A DNA stretch of 64,000 bases from Marinomonas gallaica (GTDB taxonomy: Bacteria > Pseudomonadota > Gammaproteobacteria > Pseudomonadales > Marinomonadaceae), in NCBI RefSeq assembly GCF_001639745.1, contig NZ_LTAX01000015.1, forward strand, positions 17,952 to 81,951. The letters run 5' to 3'. Each line of letters opens with the position of its first letter. Within the stretch, counting starts at the first letter, position 1. Of the stretch, positions 29,232 through 37,421 are shown in pieces. The translations under genes were made by a program, and so were the position numbers. The notes beneath the pieces are model-generated. The model was given only the letters and a program-made list of their open reading frames with translations. It ran no database searches and was not told the DNA's origin.

Positions 29232-30011
29232 ATGACTGATAGAAATATGGCACTCGCCCAACTTGAGCCGGGCGAAGACGCAATCATTGAGTTCAAAGAC
29301 GTAAACAAGTGGTACGGTGAATTCCACGTTCTGAAAAACATCGATTTCAGTATCAAAAAAGGCGAACGGATCGTGGTCTGTGGACCCTCAGGTTCAGGTA
29401 AATCCACCATGACCCGTTGTATCAACCGTCTTGAAGAGCACCAGAAAGGTCAAATTTTGGTGGACGGTATTGAAATGAACGACAACCTGAAAAACATCGA
29501 AGCGATCCGCAAAGATGTAGGCATGGTGTTTCAGCACTTTAACTTGTTTCCACACCTGACCATTCTAGAGAACTTAACGCTAGCGCCAATCTGGGTACGT
29601 AAAACGCCTAAGAAAGAAGCGGAAGAAATGGCAATGCACTACTTGGAACGCGTAAAAATCGCCAACCAAGCACTGAAATATCCAGGTCAGCTTTCTGGAG
29701 GTCAGCAGCAACGTGTCGCCATCGCTCGTGGTTTATGTATGAAACCGCGTATCATGCTATTTGATGAACCCACTTCGGCACTCGACCCGGAAATGATCAA
29801 AGAAGTACTCGATGTCATGATTCAGCTTGCTGACGAAGGCATGACCATGGTGTGTGTTACGCACGAAATGGGGTTTGCTAAAACGGTCGCCGATCGCGTG
29901 GTGTTCATGGATGCGGGGGAAATTGTAGAAGCCAATACGCCGCACGAATTCTTCGACAATCCGCAACATGACCGCACACAATTGTTCTTGAGTCAGATTT
30001 TGAACCACTGA
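29232..30011 (+). CDS. aapP: General L-amino-acid ABC transporter ATP-binding protein AapP
   Basis: A 259-residue ATPase. It has Walker [11 protein letters not shown]-loop [10 protein letters not shown], signature [14 protein letters not shown], Walker [14 protein letters not shown] and an H-loop in CVTHEMGF. The HisP/GlnQ class drives polar amino-acid import. The frame is open from a TTG at 29217, but the ATG at 29232 has TGAGG at 9 nt. It is the last gene of the operon and is followed by a strong terminator. Confidence 0.94.
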   Translation: MTDRNMALAQLEPGEDAIIEFKDVNKWYGEFHVLKNIDFSIKKGERIVVCGPSGSGKSTMTRCINRLEEHQKGQILVDGIEMNDNLKNIEAIRKDVGMVFQHFNLFPHLTILENLTLAPIWVRKTPKKEAEEMAMHYLERVKIANQALKYPGQLSGGQQQRVAIARGLCMKPRIMLFDEPTSALDPEMIKEVLDVMIQLADEGMTMVCVTHEMGFAKTVADRVVFMDAGEIVEANTPHEFFDNPQHDRTQLFLSQILNH

Positions 30012-30037
30012 TCTGACTGTTTGAATAAATCATCTCT

Positions 30038-30063
30038 AAAAAAGCCCCTACTGGGGCTTTTTT
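30038..30063 (+). terminator. Terminator of the aapJQMP operon
   Basis: A perfect 11-bp stem (30038-30048 with 30053-30063), TACT loop and six terminal T. Confidence 0.93.
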
Positions 30064-30116
30064 AGTTTGTATAATAATGTCCTAATACAGACTATTGTTT
30101 AATTTGGGGGTGTAGA

Positions 30117-31385
30117 GTGTCTGAACAATCAGTAGAAGCCAACACAAGCACTCGTGTACGTATCATTCATCTAGCCGATAATAGCGGTAAACTACAGGTC
30201 ATCTTTGCGTATGACAGTATGCTGGATATGGCGGCCTTGTCACGTCTAACCAAGCGTCGTTTTGACCCTGTCGCCAATTACAATATTGAAGGTGATCCCC
30301 TAGTCAAACCAAATACCTGCTCGACCATTATTGACTCATCCTTGCTCAACAGTGACGCCATCGAGCTACGCTCCAGTGCAACCCAAAGTTATAAAAGCTA
30401 TACCCAAGAAGAGTTCACATCTCGCTTCAAAGGGCCGCTGACACGCTATGAACGCATAGCGATTCCAGTCAGTAAGATCGAATGCCCGGTGGATGATCTC
30501 AATCAGGATGCGGCTCAAATGCAAGCAGCACTGGGTAAATTTCAATCCATGCGTCTACAGCAGCGCTTAGAAGAAACCCTTGAAGTTCCGCCACTGCCTG
30601 CCTCATCACACCGTATTATCCAACTGTGTTCCGATGAGAATGCTGGCACGGATGACTTGTGTGATGTGATCAGCCTCGATCCGTCGTTGTCCGCTCAAGT
30701 CATCAGTTGGGCATCCTCGCCTTACTATGGCGTGCAAGGTGAAATTGACTCCGTCGAAGATGCCATCATTCGTGTGCTAGGCTTTGATATGGTAATGAAC
30801 TTAGCGCTTGGTTTGTCCATGGGGAATGCCTTCCAACTACCGAAAAATGGCCCTCGCCATTATAACGACTTCTGGTTTAGCGCCGTGTCACACGCGGTTT
30901 TGATGGAAGAGTTGGTTCGTAAAATGCCCTCCGGCGACCGCCCTCGACTCGGCCATGCCTACTTAGCAGGTTTACTGCATAATTTTGGCTACCTAGCGAT
31001 TGCTGTGGTACTGCCACCGCACTTCGGTATTTTATCGCGCTACATTGAGGCAAATGCGCATTTACCATCCGAAATTATCGAAATGCAGACCCTCCACTTT
31101 ACCAAAGAACAGCTAGGCGCTTGGCTGCTAAAACACTGGGGCTTACCAGAGAGTATTTATACGGCTGTACGGTATAGCAAAACGATCAGCTATGAGGGCC
31201 AGCACAATAAATTAGCCCATTTATTGTACCTGTGCCATCAACTGTTTAATGATGATAAGCTCGATCCAGGCATACTAAACGTGCTTAATTTAACCCTCGA
31301 TGAGGCGAAACTCTGTCATAAAAAAGTTATGAGTTCCTCTAGTGAGTTAACAAAGATGGTTGGGTTAATAAGCGGTAATAAATGA
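30117..31385 (+). CDS. Aminoacyl-tRNA deacylase-like (YbaK) + HDOD domain protein
   Basis: A 422-residue cytosolic protein. Residues 10-115 resemble a YbaK/ProX-type deacylase fold (LDMAALSRLTKRR and a later TIIDSSLL strand). Residues about 150-350 form an HDOD domain with the characteristic degenerate HD (LHNFGYLA), so metal-dependent phosphohydrolase activity is unlikely; HDOD proteins usually act in signalling. The start is GTG at 30117 after GGGGGTG. Its stop overlaps the ubiC start by 4 nt, implying translational coupling to ubiquinone synthesis, although no direct functional link is known. Confidence 0.8.
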   Translation: MSEQSVEANTSTRVRIIHLADNSGKLQVIFAYDSMLDMAALSRLTKRRFDPVANYNIEGDPLVKPNTCSTIIDSSLLNSDAIELRSSATQSYKSYTQEEFTSRFKGPLTRYERIAIPVSKIECPVDDLNQDAAQMQAALGKFQSMRLQQRLEETLEVPPLPASSHRIIQLCSDENAGTDDLCDVISLDPSLSAQVISWASSPYYGVQGEIDSVEDAIIRVLGFDMVMNLALGLSMGNAFQLPKNGPRHYNDFWFSAVSHAVLMEELVRKMPSGDRPRLGHAYLAGLLHNFGYLAIAVVLPPHFGILSRYIEANAHLPSEIIEMQTLHFTKEQLGAWLLKHWGLPESIYTAVRYSKTISYEGQHNKLAHLLYLCHQLFNDDKLDPGILNVLNLTLDEAKLCHKKVMSSSSELTKMVGLISGNK

Positions 31386-31942
31386 CACTGTTAAATCACA
31401 AACTTACTAAGCAATTTGATTATCGTTGGCATTCCATTGCTCAAGTGCGCCGCAGCAGTATCCCAAAAGGTATTCAGCCCTGGCTAACGACGCGCTTTTC
31501 GATCACGGCTAAATTACGTCAAGCAGGTCATCTAAGGGTGGAGGTGCTAGAAGATACATGGCAGTCACCTTCTCCACGCGAGCGCTTACGTTTAGGACTG
31601 AAGTCGCGTGAAATGGCGAGAGTTCGCAGTGTCATTTTATTTGTCGATAACGAACCTGTGGTCTATGCTCGCTCTATTATTCCGGCACGCTCTTTGAAAG
31701 GTGCTTGGCGATATTTGCCGTATTTAGACAACCGTCCGTTAGGTGGATACGTGTATAAATCTAAAGCTTTGCGCCGCAGTCAAACTGAAGTGGTTAAATT
31801 GCCCGCAGGGCTGATTCAAAACTGCGCAGAGCCCTTGTGGGCACGCCGTTCAGTCTTTATGGAATATGGTCCAGGAATATTAGTCAACGAAGCGTTCTAC
31901 CCTGCTATTGCCCGTTTTACTCAAGCGGCAGGTCAACTTTAA
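31382..31942 (+). CDS. ubiC: Chorismate lyase UbiC
   Basis: A 186-residue enzyme converting chorismate to 4-hydroxybenzoate and pyruvate, the first committed ubiquinone step. Conserved segments include RARSLKG-like SIIPARSLKG, RPLGGY and the C-terminal WARRSVF with a conserved Glu. The start overlaps the preceding HDOD gene (ATGA) and ubiA follows 18 bp downstream. Confidence 0.92.
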   Translation: MTLLNHKLTKQFDYRWHSIAQVRRSSIPKGIQPWLTTRFSITAKLRQAGHLRVEVLEDTWQSPSPRERLRLGLKSREMARVRSVILFVDNEPVVYARSIIPARSLKGAWRYLPYLDNRPLGGYVYKSKALRRSQTEVVKLPAGLIQNCAEPLWARRSVFMEYGPGILVNEAFYPAIARFTQAAGQL

Positions 31943-31960
31943 ACAAAGCGATTACAAAAA

Positions 31961-32815
31961 ATGAGTAAACTGAAAGATTACGCCGATCTAACCCGTTTTA
32001 ACCGCCCCATTGGCTCCCTATTGTTGATGTGGCCGACATTATGGGCGCTATGGTTAGCCGCTGACGGCTGGCCAGAATGGCATCTAATATTTATTTTTGT
32101 GTTGGGCGTGTTCAGTATGCGCTCTGCCGGCTGTGTGATTAACGACTTTGCCGACCGTAAAGTGGACGGCTTTGTCGAACGCACCAAGAATCGTCCATTG
32201 CCATCGGGTCGGGTATCGGAAGTAGAAGCCTTAGCGCTGTTTGCTGGTTTATCGATTTTAAGCTTTATTTTAGTGCTATTTACCGATTGGCAGACCATTT
32301 TGTTGTCTTTTGTCGGTTTGTTCTTAGCCGCTTTGTATCCGTTTATGAAACGCTACACGCATTTGCCACAGCTATTTTTGGGCTTAGCCTTCTCCTGGGC
32401 CATCCCGATGGCTTACAGCGCCCAAGGCGGTAGCTTATTAGACCCACAGCTGTGGATGTTGTTTGTGGCAAACTGCTTCTGGACCATTGCTTACGATACT
32501 TACTACGCTATGACAGACCGCCCAGATGACATTAAAGTGGGTATTAAGTCGACGGCGATTTTGTTTGGTCGCTACGACTTACTGGTGATTTTGATTTTAC
32601 AGGGATTAACCCTATCCTTGATGATGTGGATCGGTGTGATTGCTCAATTAGGCCTGTTGTACTTTGTCAGCTTACTCGGTGCTGTGTATCTGTTTTACCA
32701 GCAATACCTACAAGCGAAAGATCGAGATCGGCAAGCGTGTTTTCGCTCTTTCCTAGATAATAACCGCGTCGGTTACTGTATCTTTGCAGGAATCTTACTC
32801 GGGTATTACATTTGA
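31961..32815 (+). CDS. ubiA: 4-hydroxybenzoate octaprenyltransferase UbiA
   Basis: A 284-residue, about nine-helix membrane prenyltransferase attaching the polyprenyl tail to 4-hydroxybenzoate. The first Asp-rich motif NDFADRKVDGFVERTKNRPL binds Mg-prenyl diphosphate, and the second, YDTYYAMTDRPDD, is also intact. It follows ubiC directly, with phoB next, as in Pseudomonas. Confidence 0.95.
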   Translation: MSKLKDYADLTRFNRPIGSLLLMWPTLWALWLAADGWPEWHLIFIFVLGVFSMRSAGCVINDFADRKVDGFVERTKNRPLPSGRVSEVEALALFAGLSILSFILVLFTDWQTILLSFVGLFLAALYPFMKRYTHLPQLFLGLAFSWAIPMAYSAQGGSLLDPQLWMLFVANCFWTIAYDTYYAMTDRPDDIKVGIKSTAILFGRYDLLVILILQGLTLSLMMWIGVIAQLGLLYFVSLLGAVYLFYQQYLQAKDRDRQACFRSFLDNNRVGYCIFAGILLGYYI

Positions 32816-32827
32816 ATGTGGCACTGA

Positions 32828-32853
32828 TGTGACAATTTAACACAGTTGTCACA
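32828..32853. promoter_or_regulatory. Perfect palindrome upstream of phoB
   Basis: TGTGACAA (32828-32835) is the exact reverse complement of TTGTCACA (32846-32853), with a 10-nt spacer, about 47 bp before the phoB GTG. TTGTCACATTT resembles one PHO-box half (CTGTCATAAAT), but the arms are inverted rather than direct, so autoregulation by PhoB is possible but not proven. Confidence 0.5.
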
Positions 32854-32899
32854 TTTAGAGGCTTTAATATCTACCGTTCCTGAGATGAGGATAAATCCT

Positions 32900-33595
32900 G
32901 TGACCGGTAAAAAAGTTTTAATTATTGATGATGAAGCCCCAATCCGCGAGATGATCGCTGTCGCGCTGGAAATGGCTGGCTATGAATACATGGAAGCTGA
33001 AAATAGCCAACAGGCTCATGAGATGATCGTCGATCATCGACCTGACTTGGTACTTGTGGATTGGATGATGCCTGGTGGTAGTGGCGTCGAGTTGACTCGC
33101 CGTCTAAAGAAAGACCCAACGACCGCCGAAATCCCTGTGATTATGTTGACGGCGAAAAGCGAAGAAGACAATAAAATCCAAGGGTTAGAAGTAGGGGCGG
33201 ACGATTACATCACCAAACCATTTTCGCCGCGTGAATTGGTGGCTCGCCTGAAAGCGGTGCTTCGCCGTGCGACACCACAAGGTGTTGATGATCCAATCGA
33301 AGTAGAAGGTTTGCTGCTTGACCCGATTAGCCAACGTGTTTCAATTGGCACTTCGCCGATCGAAATGGGGCCAACGGAGTATCGTTTGTTGAAGTTTTTA
33401 ATGACTCACCAAGAACGAGCTTACTCTCGTGCTCAGCTATTGGATCAAGTTTGGGGTGGTAATGTCTATGTTGAAGAGCGTACCGTAGACGTACATATCC
33501 GCCGCTTGCGCAAAGCGATCGGCGAGTCACATGACTTTTTAATTCAAACGGTTCGCGGTACGGGATACCGTTTCTCTGCGAAACGAACGGCTTAA
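32900..33595 (+). CDS. phoB: Phosphate regulon response regulator PhoB
   Basis: A 231-residue OmpR-type regulator. The receiver has acidic residues in LIIDDEAPIRE, phospho-acceptor Asp54 (LVLVDWMMPGG) and Lys in ITKPFSPRE. The C-terminal winged helix ends RTVDVHIRRLRKAI and VRGTGYRFS. The frame is open to a TTG at 32846, but the GTG at 32900 follows GAGGA at 9 nt and yields the standard PhoB start and the Asp54 numbering. It activates pst and other Pho genes when phosphate is low. phoR follows after 5 bp. Confidence 0.95.
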   Translation: MTGKKVLIIDDEAPIREMIAVALEMAGYEYMEAENSQQAHEMIVDHRPDLVLVDWMMPGGSGVELTRRLKKDPTTAEIPVIMLTAKSEEDNKIQGLEVGADDYITKPFSPRELVARLKAVLRRATPQGVDDPIEVEGLLLDPISQRVSIGTSPIEMGPTEYRLLKFLMTHQERAYSRAQLLDQVWGGNVYVEERTVDVHIRRLRKAIGESHDFLIQTVRGTGYRFSAKRTA

Positions 33596-33600
33596 TATAT

Positions 33601-35007
33601 ATGAAGCGAACTTGGCAACGGGCTTTCCTTACATGGATGAGTGGACTCATGGCGGTAATCGCCATAGGTTTCGTATTGGGCCATATTCTCGCACTCGCCT
33701 TACTTTATGTACTGGGCACTCTCTACTGGCAACTGTACCAACTGTACCAATTTCACTGTTGGTTACGTCGCTCAGGTAAAGCGGCCCCCCCAGAAGCCTC
33801 TGGTATTTGGGGTGAAATCTTTGATGCGGTGTATCGTCTACAAAAGAAACAACGCAAATCTAAACGCCGAATGCGTCAGGCACTTAACCGGATTGAAAAC
33901 TCTACCGCCGCCCTTAAAGAAGGCGTCATCATGGCGGACAGTAACGGCAATTTGGAATGGTGGAACAATTCGGCGGGCTTGTTGCTTGGTTTACAGCGCC
34001 CTACGGACCGCGGTCAGCCAATCACCAACATTTTACGAAACCCAGAATTCTTTCGTTATTTCTCTCAAAAGCGCTTTGGTGAGCCTTTAGTCATCAAATC
34101 TCCGTCAAAAGACGGTATCTATCTAGAAGTACAAACTACTTTGTACGATCAAAATGATCACCTGATTTTTGTTCGTGATGTCACCCGTTTACATCTACTA
34201 GAGCAAATGCGTAAAGACTTCGTTGCCAATGCCTCACACGAGCTAAAAACGCCGCTTACGGTGATTAAAGGCTATCTCGAAACACTGTCTATGTTTAAAG
34301 ATAACCTTCCGCCATCGATGCAACGAGGCATTGTGAACATGTCGGATCAGTCATTGCGTATGGAGCATTTGATTGAAGATCTGCTGCTACTATCACGTTT
34401 AGAGACCAATGATAAGCGTGAAGCGCATCAGTGGCTTAAAATTGATGACATTTGTGAAACGGTCAAAAAGACCGCCTTACCGATGATGTCTGATGAGCAT
34501 GAGATTAGCTTTGATCTGCCCGAAGACAGCTATATTTATGGCGCCAGCAGCGAGCTCTACAGCGCGTTCTCAAACCTAGTAGTAAACGCCATCAAGTACT
34601 CACCTGAAGGCGGCGTTATTCGCGTTAAATGGGTTCAGAATGAGTTCAGTGGCGTATTCTCAGTTGAAGATCAAGGTTTAGGTATCGATCCCCGCCATAT
34701 TCCGCGATTGACCGAACGTTTCTTCCGCGTCGATAAAGGACGAGGTTCAAACACTGGCGGAACCGGCCTAGGTCTAGCCATCGTTAAGCACGTACTGATT
34801 CACCATAATGCGAAGCTACAAATTCGAAGCCAACCAGGCTTTGGTAGTACGTTCTCGTGTCACTTCCCAACCGACCGTGTTCGTCAGGAGGCGCTCCTTG
34901 CAACGGTGGCGACAGAAGCCGACGGTATTGATGCACCCGTTCAGCCGCAGGCACATTCGCAGGTACAAGAAGAAGATGCGACAACGGAAACCTCTTCGAC
35001 CTCCTAG
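33601..35007 (+). CDS. phoR: Phosphate regulon sensor kinase PhoR
   Basis: A 468-residue histidine kinase. A membrane hairpin (about 8-45) without a large periplasmic domain is followed by a basic linker, a PAS domain (about 98-195), His213 in NASHELKTPLT, and an ATPase domain (SNLVVNAIKYS, DQGLGI, GGTGLGLAIV). It senses phosphate through Pst/PhoU and phosphorylates PhoB. A Gln/Thr-rich tail of about 40 residues follows the catalytic domain. It is cotranscribed with phoB. Confidence 0.95.
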   Translation: MKRTWQRAFLTWMSGLMAVIAIGFVLGHILALALLYVLGTLYWQLYQLYQFHCWLRRSGKAAPPEASGIWGEIFDAVYRLQKKQRKSKRRMRQALNRIENSTAALKEGVIMADSNGNLEWWNNSAGLLLGLQRPTDRGQPITNILRNPEFFRYFSQKRFGEPLVIKSPSKDGIYLEVQTTLYDQNDHLIFVRDVTRLHLLEQMRKDFVANASHELKTPLTVIKGYLETLSMFKDNLPPSMQRGIVNMSDQSLRMEHLIEDLLLLSRLETNDKREAHQWLKIDDICETVKKTALPMMSDEHEISFDLPEDSYIYGASSELYSAFSNLVVNAIKYSPEGGVIRVKWVQNEFSGVFSVEDQGLGIDPRHIPRLTERFFRVDKGRGSNTGGTGLGLAIVKHVLIHHNAKLQIRSQPGFGSTFSCHFPTDRVRQEALLATVATEADGIDAPVQPQAHSQVQEEDATTETSSTS

Positions 35008-35031
35008 AGAACCTCGTTTCGTTACCAAAAA

Positions 35032-35062
35032 AATGCCCGCTATACGATTGTATGCGGGCATT
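35032..35062. terminator. Terminator between phoR and the convergent REC gene
   Basis: The stem 35032-35040 pairs with 35054-35062, extended by TATAC/GTAT near the loop. The plus strand continues in T-rich sequence and A residues precede the stem, so it can act both ways. Confidence 0.8.
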
Positions 35063-35082
35063 CTTATAATCGTGTCGTCACG

Positions 35083-35910
35083 TTACAATGAATCAAACAA
35101 CGCTTTTATAAACGCTTCTTTTTCAGCATCTTGGTCAATCAATAGCAGAGTCACTGTTAAAAAAGCAGAGTCCGGTTTCTTCTCGGTCGTCGCGACAGAT
35201 TGCACGTAGTAATTTAAACGGTTCACCTTCTGCTCAAACGTCAAATCTAACACCGCTTGATCAAGCACCGTCGGAATCACATCGTCACTTTTTATCAACA
35301 TCGTGGCTTCGTCTTTAGCGAAATGCACCACCATGCAACGAAATTCTTTGCCCGCAAAACGAACTTTGGTTGGTATCTTGACGTCTTTGACCGACACTGT
35401 TGGGTTCGTGATTTTAGGCGAAGCCGCTTTCGGCGCAACCGTCGTCGCCATCAACACATCCAGCGAACCCGAAGCAATGCCGCCGCTTGAAGCGGTTGGT
35501 TTTTTAGGTGCATCACCCAACTTCTTCTCGATGCCATTACGTTTGGCAGCCGTCACTACTTTCTGTACTAACTGTTCCGCTGAAAAGGGTTTACCTAAAT
35601 AATCGGTCACACCTGACTGCACCGCTTCAACCACATGAGACTTATCACCACGACTGGTAATCATGACAAAAGGCAGTGTTTCTTTCTTGTATTGCGGTTG
35701 CTCTCGGCACCATTGCAGTAGTTCCACACCTGTCATTTCAGGCATTTCCCAGTCGCATAGCACCATATCAAACGTAGATTTCTGTAGCATTTGCTGTGCT
35801 TTGCGACCATTTACCGCTTCCTCGACCGTCACAGCAGGAAAACTTTTACGCAACGTACGTTTAATCAAATCTCGCGTAAACGACGCATCATCAACAACCA
35901 GTATTTTCAA
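35083..35910 (-). CDS. Response regulator: REC + C-terminal PilZ-like domain
   Basis: A 275-residue protein. The CheY-like receiver has Asp7/Asp8, phospho-acceptor Asp53 (MVLCDWEMPEMTG), Thr/Ser in MITSRG and Lys in YLGKPFS. After a Pro/Ala/Thr linker (about 130-175), residues 175-275 look like a beta-barrel resembling PilZ (KVRFAGKEFRCMVVHFA). The classical RxxxR/DxSxxG cyclic-di-GMP motifs are not evident, so binding is uncertain. No DNA-binding domain. It starts 9 bp after a CysZ-like gene and may be cotranscribed with it. Confidence 0.75.
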   Translation of the reverse strand: MKILVVDDASFTRDLIKRTLRKSFPAVTVEEAVNGRKAQQMLQKSTFDMVLCDWEMPEMTGVELLQWCREQPQYKKETLPFVMITSRGDKSHVVEAVQSGVTDYLGKPFSAEQLVQKVVTAAKRNGIEKKLGDAPKKPTASSGGIASGSLDVLMATTVAPKAASPKITNPTVSVKDVKIPTKVRFAGKEFRCMVVHFAKDEATMLIKSDDVIPTVLDQAVLDLTFEQKVNRLNYYVQSVATTEKKPDSAFLTVTLLLIDQDAEKEAFIKALFDSL

Positions 35911-35919
35911 AATGTAATC

Positions 35920-36690
35920 CTATCGAGTCTGTGACAAAAGATCGGCGTAATTCACAAAGCGCTCACTAAATACCTTGATCCACAAGAGTGTGGCTGCCAC
36001 TACCGCAATCGGCATAACAAACAGGTTTAAGAAAGGAATGGTGACACCAAACATCACGATAAAGCCAAACGTCCAACATAGCAGCGGCTTTTCTCGCAGA
36101 GAGGCTCGCATTTCAGGGAAGCTGACTTTATTGTTATCAAACGCATAATCCATGTATTGCAAGGACAGCATCCAAGCGGAGAACAACACAATCAACACCG
36201 ACGTGACAATATTCACCACTGGAATAAACGACAGCAACAGCAATGCAATAAAGCGCGGTAAAAAATACCCCAGTTTCTGCATTTCACGCTTTAAGCTGCG
36301 CCCAGTAATCACCATAAGCCCAGTAAAACTCATGTCTTCATCGAACTCTTTGCCCGTTTGCTGTTCTTCTACTTTTTCCGCTAAAAATGCCATAAAGGGG
36401 GCAGCAAGGATATTAACCCCCACAGAGAAGCTGTAAAACATCATCAAACCGATGGCAATGTTCAGCAGCAAATAAAACAACCAGTTTAAGAACGACATCC
36501 AATCAGGTATGTAGCCCATCATTTCATCTACCGCAACAGACATATAGCTCAGTGCCACGGTGTAAAGCAGTACCATTAACGCAATATTGGCCACAATTGG
36601 TGCCAATAAAAACAAACGTAATCGGCTTGATAAAAGAAGCGGGAATGCTTGTATGTAAGCGCCTACGGCGGCAAATGGATGAGTGATCAC
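35920..36690 (-). CDS. cysZ: CysZ/EI24-family membrane protein
   Basis: A 256-residue membrane protein with about four strong helix regions and the conserved SVGVNILAAPFMAFLAEKVE segment of the CysZ/EI24 family. CysZ proteins import sulfate for cysteine synthesis; the match is by recognisable family pattern and no cys genes are nearby, so function is inferred. A REC protein gene follows on the same strand, which is not a usual partner. Confidence 0.75.
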   Translation of the reverse strand: MITHPFAAVGAYIQAFPLLLSSRLRLFLLAPIVANIALMVLLYTVALSYMSVAVDEMMGYIPDWMSFLNWLFYLLLNIAIGLMMFYSFSVGVNILAAPFMAFLAEKVEEQQTGKEFDEDMSFTGLMVITGRSLKREMQKLGYFLPRFIALLLLSFIPVVNIVTSVLIVLFSAWMLSLQYMDYAFDNNKVSFPEMRASLREKPLLCWTFGFIVMFGVTIPFLNLFVMPIAVVAATLLWIKVFSERFVNYADLLSQTR

Positions 36691-36909
36691 GAACTAAACC
36701 CCTGTTTAAAAATCAACACTTGTAGCACTAATAATTGGTGTCTATTTAAGCATATTTTTCAGCAAAAAAGTGTCTTGCCTGCGCCAGAGAAGCCTCGAAT
36801 TGCTTGAGATATGTAACTATTGTTCGCTATTGCCCCTATTCCCTGTAAGCAAATTTGCTACACTCGTGGTTTACTCATGCGTTCACTAAGCTCAAGACAA
36901 GGTACGAAT

Positions 36910-37419
36910 ATGAAACGTCTTTTCATGTGGTCTTTCTCATTATACGTCGCTTTGATGACAACAATGGCGCTTGCTGCCAATGAAGCGATGCAAGGCAATA
37001 CGATTCTCACCGTCACGAATCACCACAGTGATACAGAAACCTCTTTAACATTCGATTTAGCCGCACTCAAACAGCTCCCCTCTTACGACATCTCTACCCA
37101 TAACCCTTGGGAAGAAGGTGTGCATCACTACAAAGGTTTTAACCCGAGAGACCTACTTGAGCAGCAAGGCATTAAAGGAAGCGTCCTTCGTCTAACCGCC
37201 TTTAATCAGTACATCACTGAAATACCACTGGAAGACTTTACTCAATTAGGCGCCATCATTGCCTATGAAATGGATGGGCAACCCATTGCTGTGCGTAGTA
37301 AAGGCCCATTAATGGTTATTTATAACTTTGATGACAACCCAGACTTAAAAAACGAAGCCTTCTATGGTCGCTCTATTTGGCAATTATATAAACTTAAAGT
37401 GATGCGAGCGGACTACTGA
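36910..37419 (+). CDS. Periplasmic sulfite-oxidase-fold protein lacking the molybdopterin cysteine
   Basis: A 169-residue exported protein. The signal peptide is about 1-22 (cleavage near ALA-ANE). The mature chain resembles the small molybdopterin-binding (SUOX-fold) domain: LTFDLAALKQLPSY, HYKGFNPRDLLEQQGI, IIAYEMDGQPI and KGPLMVIYNFD. There is no cysteine anywhere in the protein, so the usual Mo-ligating Cys is absent and it is probably not an enzyme. The frame is open to 36820, but the ATG at 36910 follows AAGG and starts the signal peptide. The next gene begins 2 bp after its stop, pointing to a ligand-sensing role with the pseudo-kinase. Confidence 0.75.
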   Translation: MKRLFMWSFSLYVALMTTMALAANEAMQGNTILTVTNHHSDTETSLTFDLAALKQLPSYDISTHNPWEEGVHHYKGFNPRDLLEQQGIKGSVLRLTAFNQYITEIPLEDFTQLGAIIAYEMDGQPIAVRSKGPLMVIYNFDDNPDLKNEAFYGRSIWQLYKLKVMRADY

Positions 37420-37421
37420 TT

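Noticed and set aside
32825..32880. Canonical PHO box for phoB
   Set aside because: Only one good half-site is seen; the second direct unit is poor, so only the palindrome was reported.
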